Source of the DNA: Candidatus Zixiibacteriota bacterium
Lineage (GTDB): Bacteria > Zixibacteria > MSB-5A5 > JAUVRN01
Assembly: GCA_030597645.1 (NCBI GenBank)
Contig: JAUVRN010000015.1
Location: forward strand, 1-14,067
DNA length: 14,067 nucleotides
Direction of reading: 5' to 3'
The notes under the pieces were generated by a model. The model did no database searches and was not told the DNA's origin. It saw nothing but the letters and a program-made list of their open reading frames with translations. Shown piece after piece: positions 4,940-12,304 of this stretch (the stretch's first letter is position 1; every line of letters starts with the position of its first letter). The position numbers and the translations under genes are program-made.

Positions 4940-7166
4940 CGCCGTCCTCATGGACGAACCTCTAGTAGCCAGGCTTCCGGAGAGTTTCTGGAAGCGGATG
5001 CGCGACGCGCCTGCCCGACTCCTCATGATCGATTACGACGGCACCCTGGTGCCGTTTCGCGTTGAGCGCATGGAGGCACGTCCGTCTCCCGAATCGTATG
5101 CCAGTCTGCAGAAGCTCGTCGAATCAGGGCACACGCGCGTCGTCATCGTGTCCGGTCGGCCGGCCGAAGAAGTAGCCATGCTGCTGGGTGGACTGCCCGT
5201 CACGATCGTGGGCGCCCACGGATTCGAACGCTTCGAACACCTCGAAGGCACACGCAAGAGTACACTGACGTCCGACGAGACCGACGGGCTGGCGGCCGCC
5301 GACGCGGCGGCCAGGGCGACCGGGCTGGAGGCGCGCATCGAGATCAAGCCGGCCAGCGTGGCCATGCACACGCGCGGTATGGGCCACGATGAAGCGCACG
5401 AGGCCGAGGAACTGGCCTGGAACGTCTGGACCCCCATCGCAGAACGTCACGGGCTCGAGTGCCGGACCTTTGCGGGTGGCGTCGAGATTCGCTCCCGCCA
5501 CTATCACAAAGGCATTGCCGTGGAGACCCTGCTGGAGGAGATGCCGGCCGACGTCTTCGCGGTGTACGTGGGTGACGACGACACGGATGAAGACGCCTTC
5601 CGGGTCCTCGCCGGGCGCGGCACCGGCATCAAAGTGGGCGATCCGGACGGACAGACCGAGGCGCAGTGGCGGTTGCCCGATCCCGAAGCCGTGCGGGAGA
5701 TGCTCGATCACTGGCAAGCCGAAATGCACCGCACCGTCGCGCCGGCCGTATCCGTCCGCACACCCGCGCGACTGATCGTCGTGTCCAATCGCCTGCCCTC
5801 ATTCGAGGCCAAGCGCAAGCCCGACAAGACACGTCGCGGCAAAGCGGCCGGCGGCCTCGCCACGGCCGTGGCCGCCGCCCTCAAACACACCGGCGGCGGT
5901 ATGTGGATCGGCTGGACGGGCAAGACCAGTCCGCGCAGGGACGCACGGCAGCTCCGGCCGGTGGCCGAGGATCCCCTGCCCATTCTGGGCATCGATCTTT
6001 CGGATCGTGAAGTGGATGCCTACTACAACGGTTTCTGCAATCACGCCCTGTGGCCGTTGCTGCATAGTTTCCAGAGTCACGTCAGCCTGTCGACCTTTGA
6101 GCTAGAGGTATACCGCGACGTCAATCAGGCGTTTGCACAGTCCATCCGCCCCCTGCTGTCCGATGGCGACCTGGTTTGGATTCACGATTATCACCTGATT
6201 CACGTAGGTGCCGAGTTGAGGCGACTCGGTTTCCAGGGTCGGATCGGGTTTTTCCTTCACGTTCCATTTCCCTCTCTCGATTTTTTGGCCATCCTGCCCG
6301 AATACCACACCTTTGTCGAAGCCCTCGCCCAGTATGACGTGATCGGGTTCCACACGCGGACGTATCTGGACAATTATCTCTACGCGTGCCTGCGTATCCT
6401 CGATGCGGAGTGGGACGGTTCGCGCCTCCGGGCCGGCGGACGAACGCAGCGCGCCGGAGTGTATCCGGCCGGCATCGATCCGAAACGGTTTGCTCCGTCC
6501 GATGCTGAAGAAGGCAGCCCGGTACGCCGCCGCAGTCTGAAGGGTATGAAGGGTGAGGGCCGGCTGATGATCGGTGTCGACCGGCTCGACTACACCAAGG
6601 GCATCCCCGAGCGATTGATCGCCATGGAGCATCTGCTCAAGATCTGGCCGGAACTGCGCGGACGGGTGACCATGCTGCAGATTTGCGCACCTTCACGGCA
6701 ACGAGTGCCAGAGTACATCGAGCAGAAGCGGGCCATGGACGCTCTGGTGGGTCGTCTCAACGCCGAACTGGGTGAACACGACTGGGAACCGATCCGCTAC
6801 CTGTACCGCTCGTACGCGCAGAGCGATCTGGCTTCATTTTACCGCGAGGCCGAAGTCGGCCTGGTCACGCCTCTGCGCGACGGCATGAACCTGGTCGCCA
6901 AGGAATTCGTGGCCGCCCAGCGCCCGGAGGAACCGGGTGTGCTCGTGCTTTCGCGATTCGCGGGCGCTTCCGAAGAACTCACCGAGGCGGTCATGGTGAA
7001 TCCGTATCTGCCCGAGGACTGTGCGCGCGGGATCGCCGAGGCGCTCTCCATGCCGCGCGGGGAGCGTATCGAGCGCCACCGTGCGATGCTCGCCAAGGTC
7101 ACCAGCCAGACCGCACAGAAATGGGCGGCCGACTTCTTGCGCGATCTGAGCGCGAGCGACCCCTAG
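4932..7166 (+). CDS. Trehalose-6-phosphatase/trehalose-6-phosphate synthase fusion
   Basis: A 744-residue bifunctional enzyme. Residues 25-270 form an OtsB-like HAD phosphatase: DYDGT with D34 and D36, VIVSGRP at 71-77, K193 in HKG, and VGDDDTDEDAF at 213-223. Residues 280-735 form an OtsA-like GT20 synthase: VVSNRLPS (R287), GKAAGGLA (303-310), FCNHALWPLLH, WIHDYHL (D419), GVDRLDYTKG (R551, K556) and PLRDGMNLVAKEF (D650). Together these make trehalose-6-phosphate from NDP-glucose and glucose-6-phosphate and then remove the phosphate. The order phosphatase-synthase is the reverse of the common eukaryote-like synthase-phosphatase proteins. I chose TTG 4932 because AAAGGA precedes it by 6 bases and it overlaps the treT stop by 8 bases (TTGGCTGA). 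TTG 4902 and ATG 4950 are alternatives. Both catalytic sets look intact. Confidence 0.93.
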   Translation: MADAVLMDEPLVARLPESFWKRMRDAPARLLMIDYDGTLVPFRVERMEARPSPESYASLQKLVESGHTRVVIVSGRPAEEVAMLLGGLPVTIVGAHGFERFEHLEGTRKSTLTSDETDGLAAADAAARATGLEARIEIKPASVAMHTRGMGHDEAHEAEELAWNVWTPIAERHGLECRTFAGGVEIRSRHYHKGIAVETLLEEMPADVFAVYVGDDDTDEDAFRVLAGRGTGIKVGDPDGQTEAQWRLPDPEAVREMLDHWQAEMHRTVAPAVSVRTPARLIVVSNRLPSFEAKRKPDKTRRGKAAGGLATAVAAALKHTGGGMWIGWTGKTSPRRDARQLRPVAEDPLPILGIDLSDREVDAYYNGFCNHALWPLLHSFQSHVSLSTFELEVYRDVNQAFAQSIRPLLSDGDLVWIHDYHLIHVGAELRRLGFQGRIGFFLHVPFPSLDFLAILPEYHTFVEALAQYDVIGFHTRTYLDNYLYACLRILDAEWDGSRLRAGGRTQRAGVYPAGIDPKRFAPSDAEEGSPVRRRSLKGMKGEGRLMIGVDRLDYTKGIPERLIAMEHLLKIWPELRGRVTMLQICAPSRQRVPEYIEQKRAMDALVGRLNAELGEHDWEPIRYLYRSYAQSDLASFYREAEVGLVTPLRDGMNLVAKEFVAAQRPEEPGVLVLSRFAGASEELTEAVMVNPYLPEDCARGIAEALSMPRGERIERHRAMLAKVTSQTAQKWAADFLRDLSASDP

Positions 7167-7276
7167 CAAGGCGCAAAAAAGTCATTTGGGCGGCAGAGGG
7201 GCGCAGAAGCTATCCTGGGCCAAAACCGTCCTCACCGGAACAGACGACAAACTTCTGACTCAGGGCACAGCTTGGT

Positions 7277-7303
7277 ATTGTCGCCGCCGCCGCGGTTGAC
7301 AAT
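7277..7303. promoter_or_regulatory. Inverted repeat upstream of the Memo/AMMECR1 gene
   Basis: ATTGTC at 7277-7282 and GACAAT at 7298-7303 are exact reverse complements separated by 15 GC-rich bases that include a run of GCC triplets. The right arm overlaps a TTGACA at 7296-7301 and ends 14 bases before the ATG at 7318. It could be an operator or a leader hairpin. No Shine-Dalgarno sequence is visible between it and the ATG, and an in-frame TGA at 7297-7299 excludes a start further upstream. The rest of the 151-base gap from 7167 shows no clear terminator or -10 box. Confidence 0.35.
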
Positions 7304-7317
7304 CTTTAGCCCCAACT

Positions 7318-8757
7318 ATGGACACCGAGGTCAAGACCACGGAAGTCAGGCGACACGCCTGGGCGGGTCAGTTTTACCCCGCGTCTCCGTCCGAACTGTC
7401 ACGCGAGATCGCCCGCCTCTTCGCCGCAGCGGACAAGCCGGCCGTAGAAGGCGACGTGATCGGTGTGGTGGCACCTCATGCGGGGTACAGCTATTCCGGG
7501 CAGGTGGCCGCCAGTGCGTACAAGCTGCTCGAGGGCTACCAGTACGATTCGGTCATCGTCGTCTCCCCGTCGCACACCAAGTATTTTTCCGGCATCTCCA
7601 TTTACAACGGGGGTAGCTATGAGACGCCGCTGGGTACGTTGCAGACGGACGTTCACCTGGCAAGGCAGCTCACGCGCTCGGCACCCAATACGATATACCT
7701 CTCCAACATGGGTCACACCGGCGGAGAGCGCGCCGAGCATGCCCTGGAGGTGCAGCTTCCGTTTTTGCAGATCGTACTCGGGTCCTTCAAGCTGGTGGCG
7801 GTAGTCATGGGTGATCAACAGGCCTGGCGGATGCTCGGTGACGCACTCGCCGCGGCCGCGGCCGAGGGCCGCACGCTGCTGGTCGCCTCCACCGATCTCT
7901 CTCACTATCACCCTGCTCGCGAGGCAGAGCGGCTCGACGGCGCGGTCCGGCGGGCCGTAGCCGAGTTCGAATGCAGCCGCCTGGCCGATGTCTTTGAGTC
8001 GGGCAAAGGCGAGGCCTGTGGCGCGGGGCCCATGCTGGCCTGCATGCACGCGGCCCGGAAGCTGGGCGCAGATCACTCCGTAGTGACCGGCTACGCCCAC
8101 TCCGGGCAGGTCGCGCCCGATGATGAAGGCGTAGTGGGCTACCTGGGTGCGGCGTTCCTGCGGGGAAGCGCGCAGGCACCAGGCAAGGTATACGTCCTGG
8201 ATGACGATGCATTAGAGGAGAAGGGGTTCGGGGCGGACGATCGCGCCGAGTTGCTTGGCCTGGCCAGGCAGGCTGTGGCCGCAGCGGTCTACGGCAATTC
8301 CCCTCCCGACACGTCGCATGTGTCGCGCTCGCTGCGCGCCAGACGCGGAGCCTTCGTGACCATCAAGACCGGCGGTGTGCTGCGCGGCTGCATCGGTACC
8401 GTCGAGGGCAGCCGACCGGTGGTGGAAACAGTCGTCAAGATGGCCCAGGCGGCGGCCTCGAGCGATCCACGCTTCGAGCCGCTCAACGCAACGGAGCTGT
8501 CGGACACGGAGATCGAGGTATCGGTACTGGGCCCGATCGAAAAGTGTGAAGATGTCGAGCTGCTGGAGATAGGTCGTCACGGACTCCTGATTCGCAAGGG
8601 CCGTCGTACCGGCGTGCTCCTGCCGCAGGTGGCCGCCGAACATGGCTGGGATCGTAGCACGTTTCTCCAGCAGGTCTGCGTCAAGGCGGGACTCCCCGGT
8701 GCCGCGTGGCGAGATTCAGCGGCGACCCTGTACATGTTCGAGGCGGAGGTGTTTTGA
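7318..8757 (+). CDS. AmmeMemoRadiSam proteins B and A fused (Memo-AMMECR1)
   Basis: The 479-residue product joins two conserved domains of unknown biochemical role. Residues 10-285 form a Memo domain, related to class III extradiol dioxygenases: H54 in APHAGYSYSG, H86 in SPSH, MGHTGGERAEHALEVQLPF at 131-149, STDLSHYHP with H196, and C234 in EACGAGPM. H54, H86 and C234 correspond to the copper-binding H49, H81 and C244 of human MEMO1. Residues 300-479 form an AMMECR1 domain with the hallmark LRGCIG at 355-360. In many bacteria and archaea these two occur with a dedicated radical SAM protein; none of that type is in the window. The ATG at 7318 is fixed by an upstream in-frame stop. The gene ends by overlapping the peptidase start by four bases (TTGA). 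Confidence 0.9.
   Translation: MDTEVKTTEVRRHAWAGQFYPASPSELSREIARLFAAADKPAVEGDVIGVVAPHAGYSYSGQVAASAYKLLEGYQYDSVIVVSPSHTKYFSGISIYNGGSYETPLGTLQTDVHLARQLTRSAPNTIYLSNMGHTGGERAEHALEVQLPFLQIVLGSFKLVAVVMGDQQAWRMLGDALAAAAAEGRTLLVASTDLSHYHPAREAERLDGAVRRAVAEFECSRLADVFESGKGEACGAGPMLACMHAARKLGADHSVVTGYAHSGQVAPDDEGVVGYLGAAFLRGSAQAPGKVYVLDDDALEEKGFGADDRAELLGLARQAVAAAVYGNSPPDTSHVSRSLRARRGAFVTIKTGGVLRGCIGTVEGSRPVVETVVKMAQAAASSDPRFEPLNATELSDTEIEVSVLGPIEKCEDVELLEIGRHGLLIRKGRRTGVLLPQVAAEHGWDRSTFLQQVCVKAGLPGAAWRDSAATLYMFEAEVF
8745..8750 (+). promoter_or_regulatory. Ribosome binding site of the M23 peptidase gene
   Basis: GGAGGT is a full Shine-Dalgarno match 3 bases before the TTG at 8754. The spacing is short, but the match is strong and favours this start over the GTG at 8706, which would place extra residues before the membrane segment. 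Confidence 0.6.
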
Positions 8758-9983
8758 GGCGGCGCCTGATTCTCCCGCTCGTTATCGCAGCGGCTGCGAC
8801 GGTGTGGCTGCTGCGCACTCCGGTGGATTCTCCGACCGACACGGCATCTGCGGAACCGGCTCGGATCGCGGCCGACGGAGCGTCGGTATACTGTTGTGTT
8901 CAGGATCGGCTTCAGCGCGGCGAGTCGATGTACGACCTCTTGCTCCGGTCCGGCATCACTCCACGTACGGCGCTCGAGGTGGGCGCCGCACTCTCGCGCG
9001 TCATCAAACCGAGCAAGCTGCAGGCTCGTGACCAGTTCGAGCTGCTGTTCGACCCCCGGGAAGAACTGGCGGCGGTGACCGTCCAACGTTCCCCTCTCGA
9101 ACGCTACCAACTCGTGTCGGACGGGTCCTCGTTCACGGCCCGGCGCGTGGACGTGCCGGTCGATACGCTGTGTCGCACCGTGTGGGGGCAGCTCGATGAC
9201 AACCTCTGGAGCGCTTTTGTCGACGCGGGTGCGCCGCCTTCGGTGATCGTGTCCTTTACCGAGGTGTTCGCCTGGTCCGTCGATTTCTTCCGCGACGTTC
9301 GCCGCGGAGACGCGTTCGGAGTCCGCTTTGCCGAGTTGCGTGTGAATGACCGGGTGGTGGGCACGACAGACATCGAGGCCGCCTACTACGTGCGCGGGTC
9401 GGATACGCTCTGGGCCTTCTCGTTTTTTGAAGGCGGGCACCTGCGCTACTACGATTTCGAAGGGCGCTCACTCAGAAAGGCGCTTCTGAGAGCCCCGCTG
9501 CGCTTTTCGCGCGTGTCGTCCAGCTTCTCCCGGCGACGTTTTCATCCCATTCACAATCGATACCAGCCGCACTATGGTGTCGACTATGCGGCAGCGGCCG
9601 GTACACCGGTGTACGCCGCCGGTGACGGGCGGGTGCACTTTGCCGGCCGGAAGCGCGGGCTGGGCAATTGCATCGAACTCCGTCACCCCAACGGCTTCCG
9701 CACCGTGTACGGTCATCTGCAGAGGATTGCGCGGGGCATATCGACGGGTGCGACCGTGGAGCAGAAGCAGCTCATCGGGTATGTCGGTTCGACGGGCAAC
9801 GCCACGGGACCGCATCTGCATTACGAGGTCTGGCAGGGCCGGTCGGCCGTGAATCCGCGCACGCTCAAGCTGCCGGCCCGGGGACCCGTGCCGGAAGCAC
9901 GCCGGGTCGCCTACGTGCTGCACCGGGATCGTCTCCACTATCTGGTGGCTCCCCCTTACGGGCCCCTGCTGGCCGGTGCCTGA
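8754..9983 (+). CDS. Membrane-anchored M23 (LytM-type) peptidoglycan endopeptidase
   Basis: A 409-residue periplasmic or extracytoplasmic peptidase of the MepM/Csd3/ShyA architecture. Residues 1-20 (RRR followed by LILPLVIAAAATVWLL) form a signal peptide or N-terminal anchor. Residues 50-105 resemble the OapA/LysM-like domain of these proteins (GESMYDLLLRSGI). A middle region at 140-250 has the pattern of second-domain SH3-like linkers ending RVSSSFSRRRFHPI. The M23 domain covers about 260-372: H273 and D277 in HYGVDYAA, H321 in GHL, and H354/H356 in GPHLHYEVW. H273, D277 and H356 are the expected zinc ligands. The enzyme should cleave peptide cross-links to allow wall growth. TTG 8754 follows GGAGGT and overlaps the previous stop. 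Its end overlaps the next gene by 8 bases. Confidence 0.9.
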   Translation: MRRRLILPLVIAAAATVWLLRTPVDSPTDTASAEPARIAADGASVYCCVQDRLQRGESMYDLLLRSGITPRTALEVGAALSRVIKPSKLQARDQFELLFDPREELAAVTVQRSPLERYQLVSDGSSFTARRVDVPVDTLCRTVWGQLDDNLWSAFVDAGAPPSVIVSFTEVFAWSVDFFRDVRRGDAFGVRFAELRVNDRVVGTTDIEAAYYVRGSDTLWAFSFFEGGHLRYYDFEGRSLRKALLRAPLRFSRVSSSFSRRRFHPIHNRYQPHYGVDYAAAAGTPVYAAGDGRVHFAGRKRGLGNCIELRHPNGFRTVYGHLQRIARGISTGATVEQKQLIGYVGSTGNATGPHLHYEVWQGRSAVNPRTLKLPARGPVPEARRVAYVLHRDRLHYLVAPPYGPLLAGA

Positions 9984-10638
9984 CCGCACCGGCTTCTCCC
10001 GCGCCAGCGCCCTGCGATATTTATCACGTTTCTGGCACGACACGCTGCGGCCCGCCGAGTATCCGCGCTCGGAACGGGACTGGCTTGCCGTCATCGGTCA
10101 GCCTGTGTCCGCAGGTGCGGGCCTCGACTGGGGACTGGCATTCGGAATCATCGGAAGTCGTCCGGAGTCCCGGCGCGGGCACGCGGGGCGCCTGCGTATG
10201 CTGATCGAGGCCTATGAGTCCACCGGCGATCCGGAGTCGGCAGTCGTCCTGGCTGCTCTCGTGGACCGTGGCATCAGGCTGGCCGGCGGTGCACCGGGCT
10301 GGGATGTGCTGCTGACACCCCCCGCTTCCTTTTCCAGCGGTCCACCATATGATGTGGACGGACTCCTGGCGGGCGGCGACGCGGCGCTCCCACCAAGGCT
10401 GCCGGCAGACACCTGGATACGTTTGAGCGCCCGTCAGGTATCGGTGATGACCGAGCATGAGGGGCTTGACGCACGACATGTGGCCGGTCTCCGGGTTCTG
10501 GTTGTTGCGCTCAGGGTATGTTTCGCCGACGACGTGGAGCGCTGGGGCACCAGTCTCTATCGCGCCGGTGCCCGGCGTGTCGGTCTGCTGGCACTCGGCA
10601 CGGTTGCGGATGCGGCTATCCCGTTGCGGCAGGGATGA
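9976..10638 (+). CDS. Uncharacterised protein, possible degenerate ComF-like phosphoribosyltransferase
   Basis: A 220-residue soluble protein with no signal peptide, not confidently assigned. The order of segments resembles ComF and RecQ-linked phosphoribosyltransferases: RGHAGRLRMLIEAYESTGD (67-85) like their 'Y.G.lr.li...K..G' entry, WDVLLTPP (109-116) like 'D.ivPVP', ARQVSVMTEHEGLDARHVAG (152-171) like 't..Q..l....R..nv.G', and RVLVVAL then RAGARRVGLLALG (173-179, 196-208). The expected PRPP loop (DD-x3-TG-x-T after VLVV) is absent: the aligned stretch reads ALRVCFADD. The ComF zinc-finger cysteines are also missing. If the similarity is real, the protein is unlikely to transfer phosphoribose. 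It starts with GTG overlapping the peptidase stop (GTGCCTGA), so it is probably translated together with the peptidase. The family call is inference from pattern only. Confidence 0.7.
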   Translation: MPDRTGFSRASALRYLSRFWHDTLRPAEYPRSERDWLAVIGQPVSAGAGLDWGLAFGIIGSRPESRRGHAGRLRMLIEAYESTGDPESAVVLAALVDRGIRLAGGAPGWDVLLTPPASFSSGPPYDVDGLLAGGDAALPPRLPADTWIRLSARQVSVMTEHEGLDARHVAGLRVLVVALRVCFADDVERWGTSLYRAGARRVGLLALGTVADAAIPLRQG

Positions 10639-10669
10639 CACGCACGTTATTTGACCGGTGCGAGGCGAG

Positions 10670-10686
10670 CCCGGGAACCGTCCGGG
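10670..10686 (+). other. Small GC-rich hairpin between the ComF-like and AhpD-like genes
   Basis: CCCGG at 10670-10674 pairs with CCGGG at 10682-10686 across a 7-base loop. It sits in the 111-base gap 10639-10749 and has no following T-tract, so termination is doubtful. A TTGACC at 10651 has no recognisable -10 partner. Nothing else is clear in this gap. Confidence 0.2.
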
Positions 10687-10749
10687 CCGGGTCGTGTTGG
10701 CTCATACGTGTGGCGCGCGCGGGCGCGGCCCAACCACGGCGGATCAGCG

Positions 10750-11085
10750 ATGAACGATACGTATTACCGACCGCAGGACTTGCCCCGATTCGGCGAAATA
10801 GGCGAAGGGGCTCCGGAACTGTGGCAGAAATTCTCCGAATGGTACGGCGCGGTGTTTCGCGAAGGGGCCCTCTCCGAGCGCGAAAAGGCCCTGATCGCTC
10901 TGGCCGTATCTCATACCGTGCAGTGTCCGTACTGCATCGACGCGTACACACAGGCCTGCCTTGAAAAGGGCAGCAATGAAGAGCAGATGACCGAAGCCGT
11001 GCACGTGGCAGCCGCCATTCGCGGTGGATCGGCCCTGGTACACGGCGTGCAGATGCGGAACGTGGCGCACAGGCTGCAGAGGTAG
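10750..11085 (+). CDS. AhpD-like peroxidase-type protein linked to ArsS
   Basis: A 111-residue helical protein of the carboxymuconolactone decarboxylase/AhpD superfamily, matching the small 'arsenosugar biosynthesis-associated peroxidase-like' proteins that accompany ArsS. It has the redox pair C59 and C62 in QCPYCIDAY, after ALIALAVSHTV, and the usual following helices (AAAIRGGSALVHGVQM). The position of the AhpD active-site histidine after CxxC holds Y66. In AhpD the CxxC reduces a partner; here a thiol-disulfide or peroxide role towards the ArsS product is inferred only. The ATG at 10750 was preferred to the TTG at 10651 because the protein then has family length. The radical SAM gene follows after 3 bases, indicating one operon. 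No in-frame TGA suggests selenocysteine. Confidence 0.85.
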   Translation: MNDTYYRPQDLPRFGEIGEGAPELWQKFSEWYGAVFREGALSEREKALIALAVSHTVQCPYCIDAYTQACLEKGSNEEQMTEAVHVAAAIRGGSALVHGVQMRNVAHRLQR

Positions 11086-11088
11086 GCG

Positions 11089-12129
11089 ATGGGCGAGTCC
11101 TCCCTGGTCGGCCGGGCGCACGGTCTGGCGAATCCCGCGGTGCAGCGGGCTCACCTCGAAGCGCTGGTGCTGCCCCGGCGCTTCGAAGGGGCGCTGGCCG
11201 ACAGTACCCTGATGCCCCTCAAGGCACTCGAGGTCAATACGCTGCAGGTCAATGTCGGTAAGCTGTGCAACCAGACCTGCCGCCACTGCCACGTCGATGC
11301 CGGTCCCGCCCGGACGGAGGTCATGTCCCTGGAGGTCATGCGGGCGTGCCTCGACGTACTCGAGCGCTACGATATCCCGACCCTCGACGTTACCGGCGGT
11401 GCCCCCGAGATCTATCCGCACCTGCGCGAGCTGATTGACGGTGCCTTCAACGTCGGTGCACATGTCATGCATCGCTGCAACCTGACCACCCTGCTCACCG
11501 GACCGTGTCAGGATCTCCCTGCGTTCCTGGCGGAACGCCGTGTAGAGATCGTGGCGTCCCTCCCCTACTACCTGCCCAAACAGACCGATGCGCAGCGCGG
11601 CGTCGGCGTGTTCGAAAAGTCCATCGAAGCGCTCCGCCTGCTCAACGGCATTGGCTACGGCCGGGAGGGCTCGGGCCTGCACCTGCACCTGGTCACCAAT
11701 CCCGTGGGGGCCTTCCTGCCTGCCGGCCAGTCGTCCCTGGCCCAGGACTGGAAACGTGAACTCCACCGTCGCTACGGTGTCGAATTCAACGACCTGTACA
11801 CCATCACCAACATGCCCATCGCCCGCTTTCTCGAGTACCTAGAAGACTCCGGCAATCTCCAGCCTTACATGGAGCGTCTGGTACAGGCGTTCAACCCGCA
11901 GGCGGCCGCAGGGGTGATGTGCCGGTACCTGGTCAGCGTGTCCTGGGACGGCCGGATCTACGATTGCGATTTCAACCAGATGCTCGACCTGAGGATCGCC
12001 GACCATCCCGGGATGACGATCTTCGACTTCGACCTGGAGCGGCTGGCCCTGCGGCGGATCGCCACCGGGCAGCACTGCTTCGGCTGTACGGCCGGCGCCG
12101 GGTCCTCCTGCGGCGGCGCGGTGGCCTAG
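11089..12129 (+). CDS. arsS: ArsS-like radical SAM protein with C-terminal Cys-rich domain
   Basis: A 346-residue cytosolic radical SAM enzyme. The [4Fe-4S] motif is C60-x3-C64-x2-C67 (GKLCNQTCRHCHVDAGP), followed by DVTGGAPE at 100-107, the SAM-binding GGE-type loop. The C-terminal domain has further cysteines typical of the family: C278 in MCRY, C293 in WDGRIYDCDFNQML, and C330, C333 and C341 in HCFGCTAGAGSSCGG. Family members characterised as ArsS attach the 5'-deoxyadenosyl group of SAM to a methylated arsenical on the way to arsenosugars. The same family also includes selenocysteine-containing relatives of unknown role. No arsenite methyltransferase, ArsR or arsenosugar glycosyltransferase is in the window, so the natural substrate here is uncertain. 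ATG 11089 is preceded by AGAGG and follows the AhpD-like stop by 3 bases. Confidence 0.9.
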   Translation: MGESSLVGRAHGLANPAVQRAHLEALVLPRRFEGALADSTLMPLKALEVNTLQVNVGKLCNQTCRHCHVDAGPARTEVMSLEVMRACLDVLERYDIPTLDVTGGAPEIYPHLRELIDGAFNVGAHVMHRCNLTTLLTGPCQDLPAFLAERRVEIVASLPYYLPKQTDAQRGVGVFEKSIEALRLLNGIGYGREGSGLHLHLVTNPVGAFLPAGQSSLAQDWKRELHRRYGVEFNDLYTITNMPIARFLEYLEDSGNLQPYMERLVQAFNPQAAAGVMCRYLVSVSWDGRIYDCDFNQMLDLRIADHPGMTIFDFDLERLALRRIATGQHCFGCTAGAGSSCGGAVA

Positions 12130-12241
12130 TGACCGGAGCGCCGGATTCGTAGCCGAAATGATTTTTCCGCCGGGCTGCCAGTGCCCATCCGCGTTTGTTT
12201 GACCCCGGCGGGTTCTTAGCTTTTTCTCTCTAGAGCGTAGA

Positions 12242-12261
12242 GCGGACGCCGCGACGTCCGC
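12242..12261 (+). promoter_or_regulatory. Leader hairpin upstream of ackA
   Basis: GCGGACG at 12242-12248 and CGTCCGC at 12255-12261 form a perfect 7-bp GC-rich stem with a 6-base loop. An overlapping alternative stem pairs CCGCG at 12249-12253 with CGCGG at 12259-12263. It lies 43 bases before the ackA ATG and has no T-tract, so it is a leader structure or operator rather than a terminator. The surrounding 175-base gap also holds TTTGACC at 12198-12204 but no convincing -10 box, and no clear terminator for arsS. Confidence 0.35.
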
Positions 12262-12304
12262 GGGAGCGCGGCGACTCAGCGTCAAACAGGGGGCAAAACT
12301 CGAT

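Noticed and set aside
7296..7301. TTGACA as a -35 box for the Memo-AMMECR1 gene
   Set aside because: With a 17-base spacer the -10 box would fall at or after the ATG, and no TATAAT-like hexamer is present.
10694..10737. Long imperfect hairpin (GTGTTGG with CCAACCAC) before the AhpD-like gene, as an arsenic-responsive leader
   Set aside because: The pairing needs a bulge and spans a GC-rich loop. Nothing matches a known regulatory RNA, so chance is likely.
10744..11766. 340-codon minus-strand open frame across the AhpD-like and ArsS-like genes
   Set aside because: It spans two well-supported genes on the other strand and has no recognisable motif.
10750..12129. Selenocysteine in the AhpD-like or ArsS-like protein
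   Set aside because: Relatives of these families can be selenoproteins, but both frames have ordinary Cys codons at the relevant sites and no in-frame TGA.
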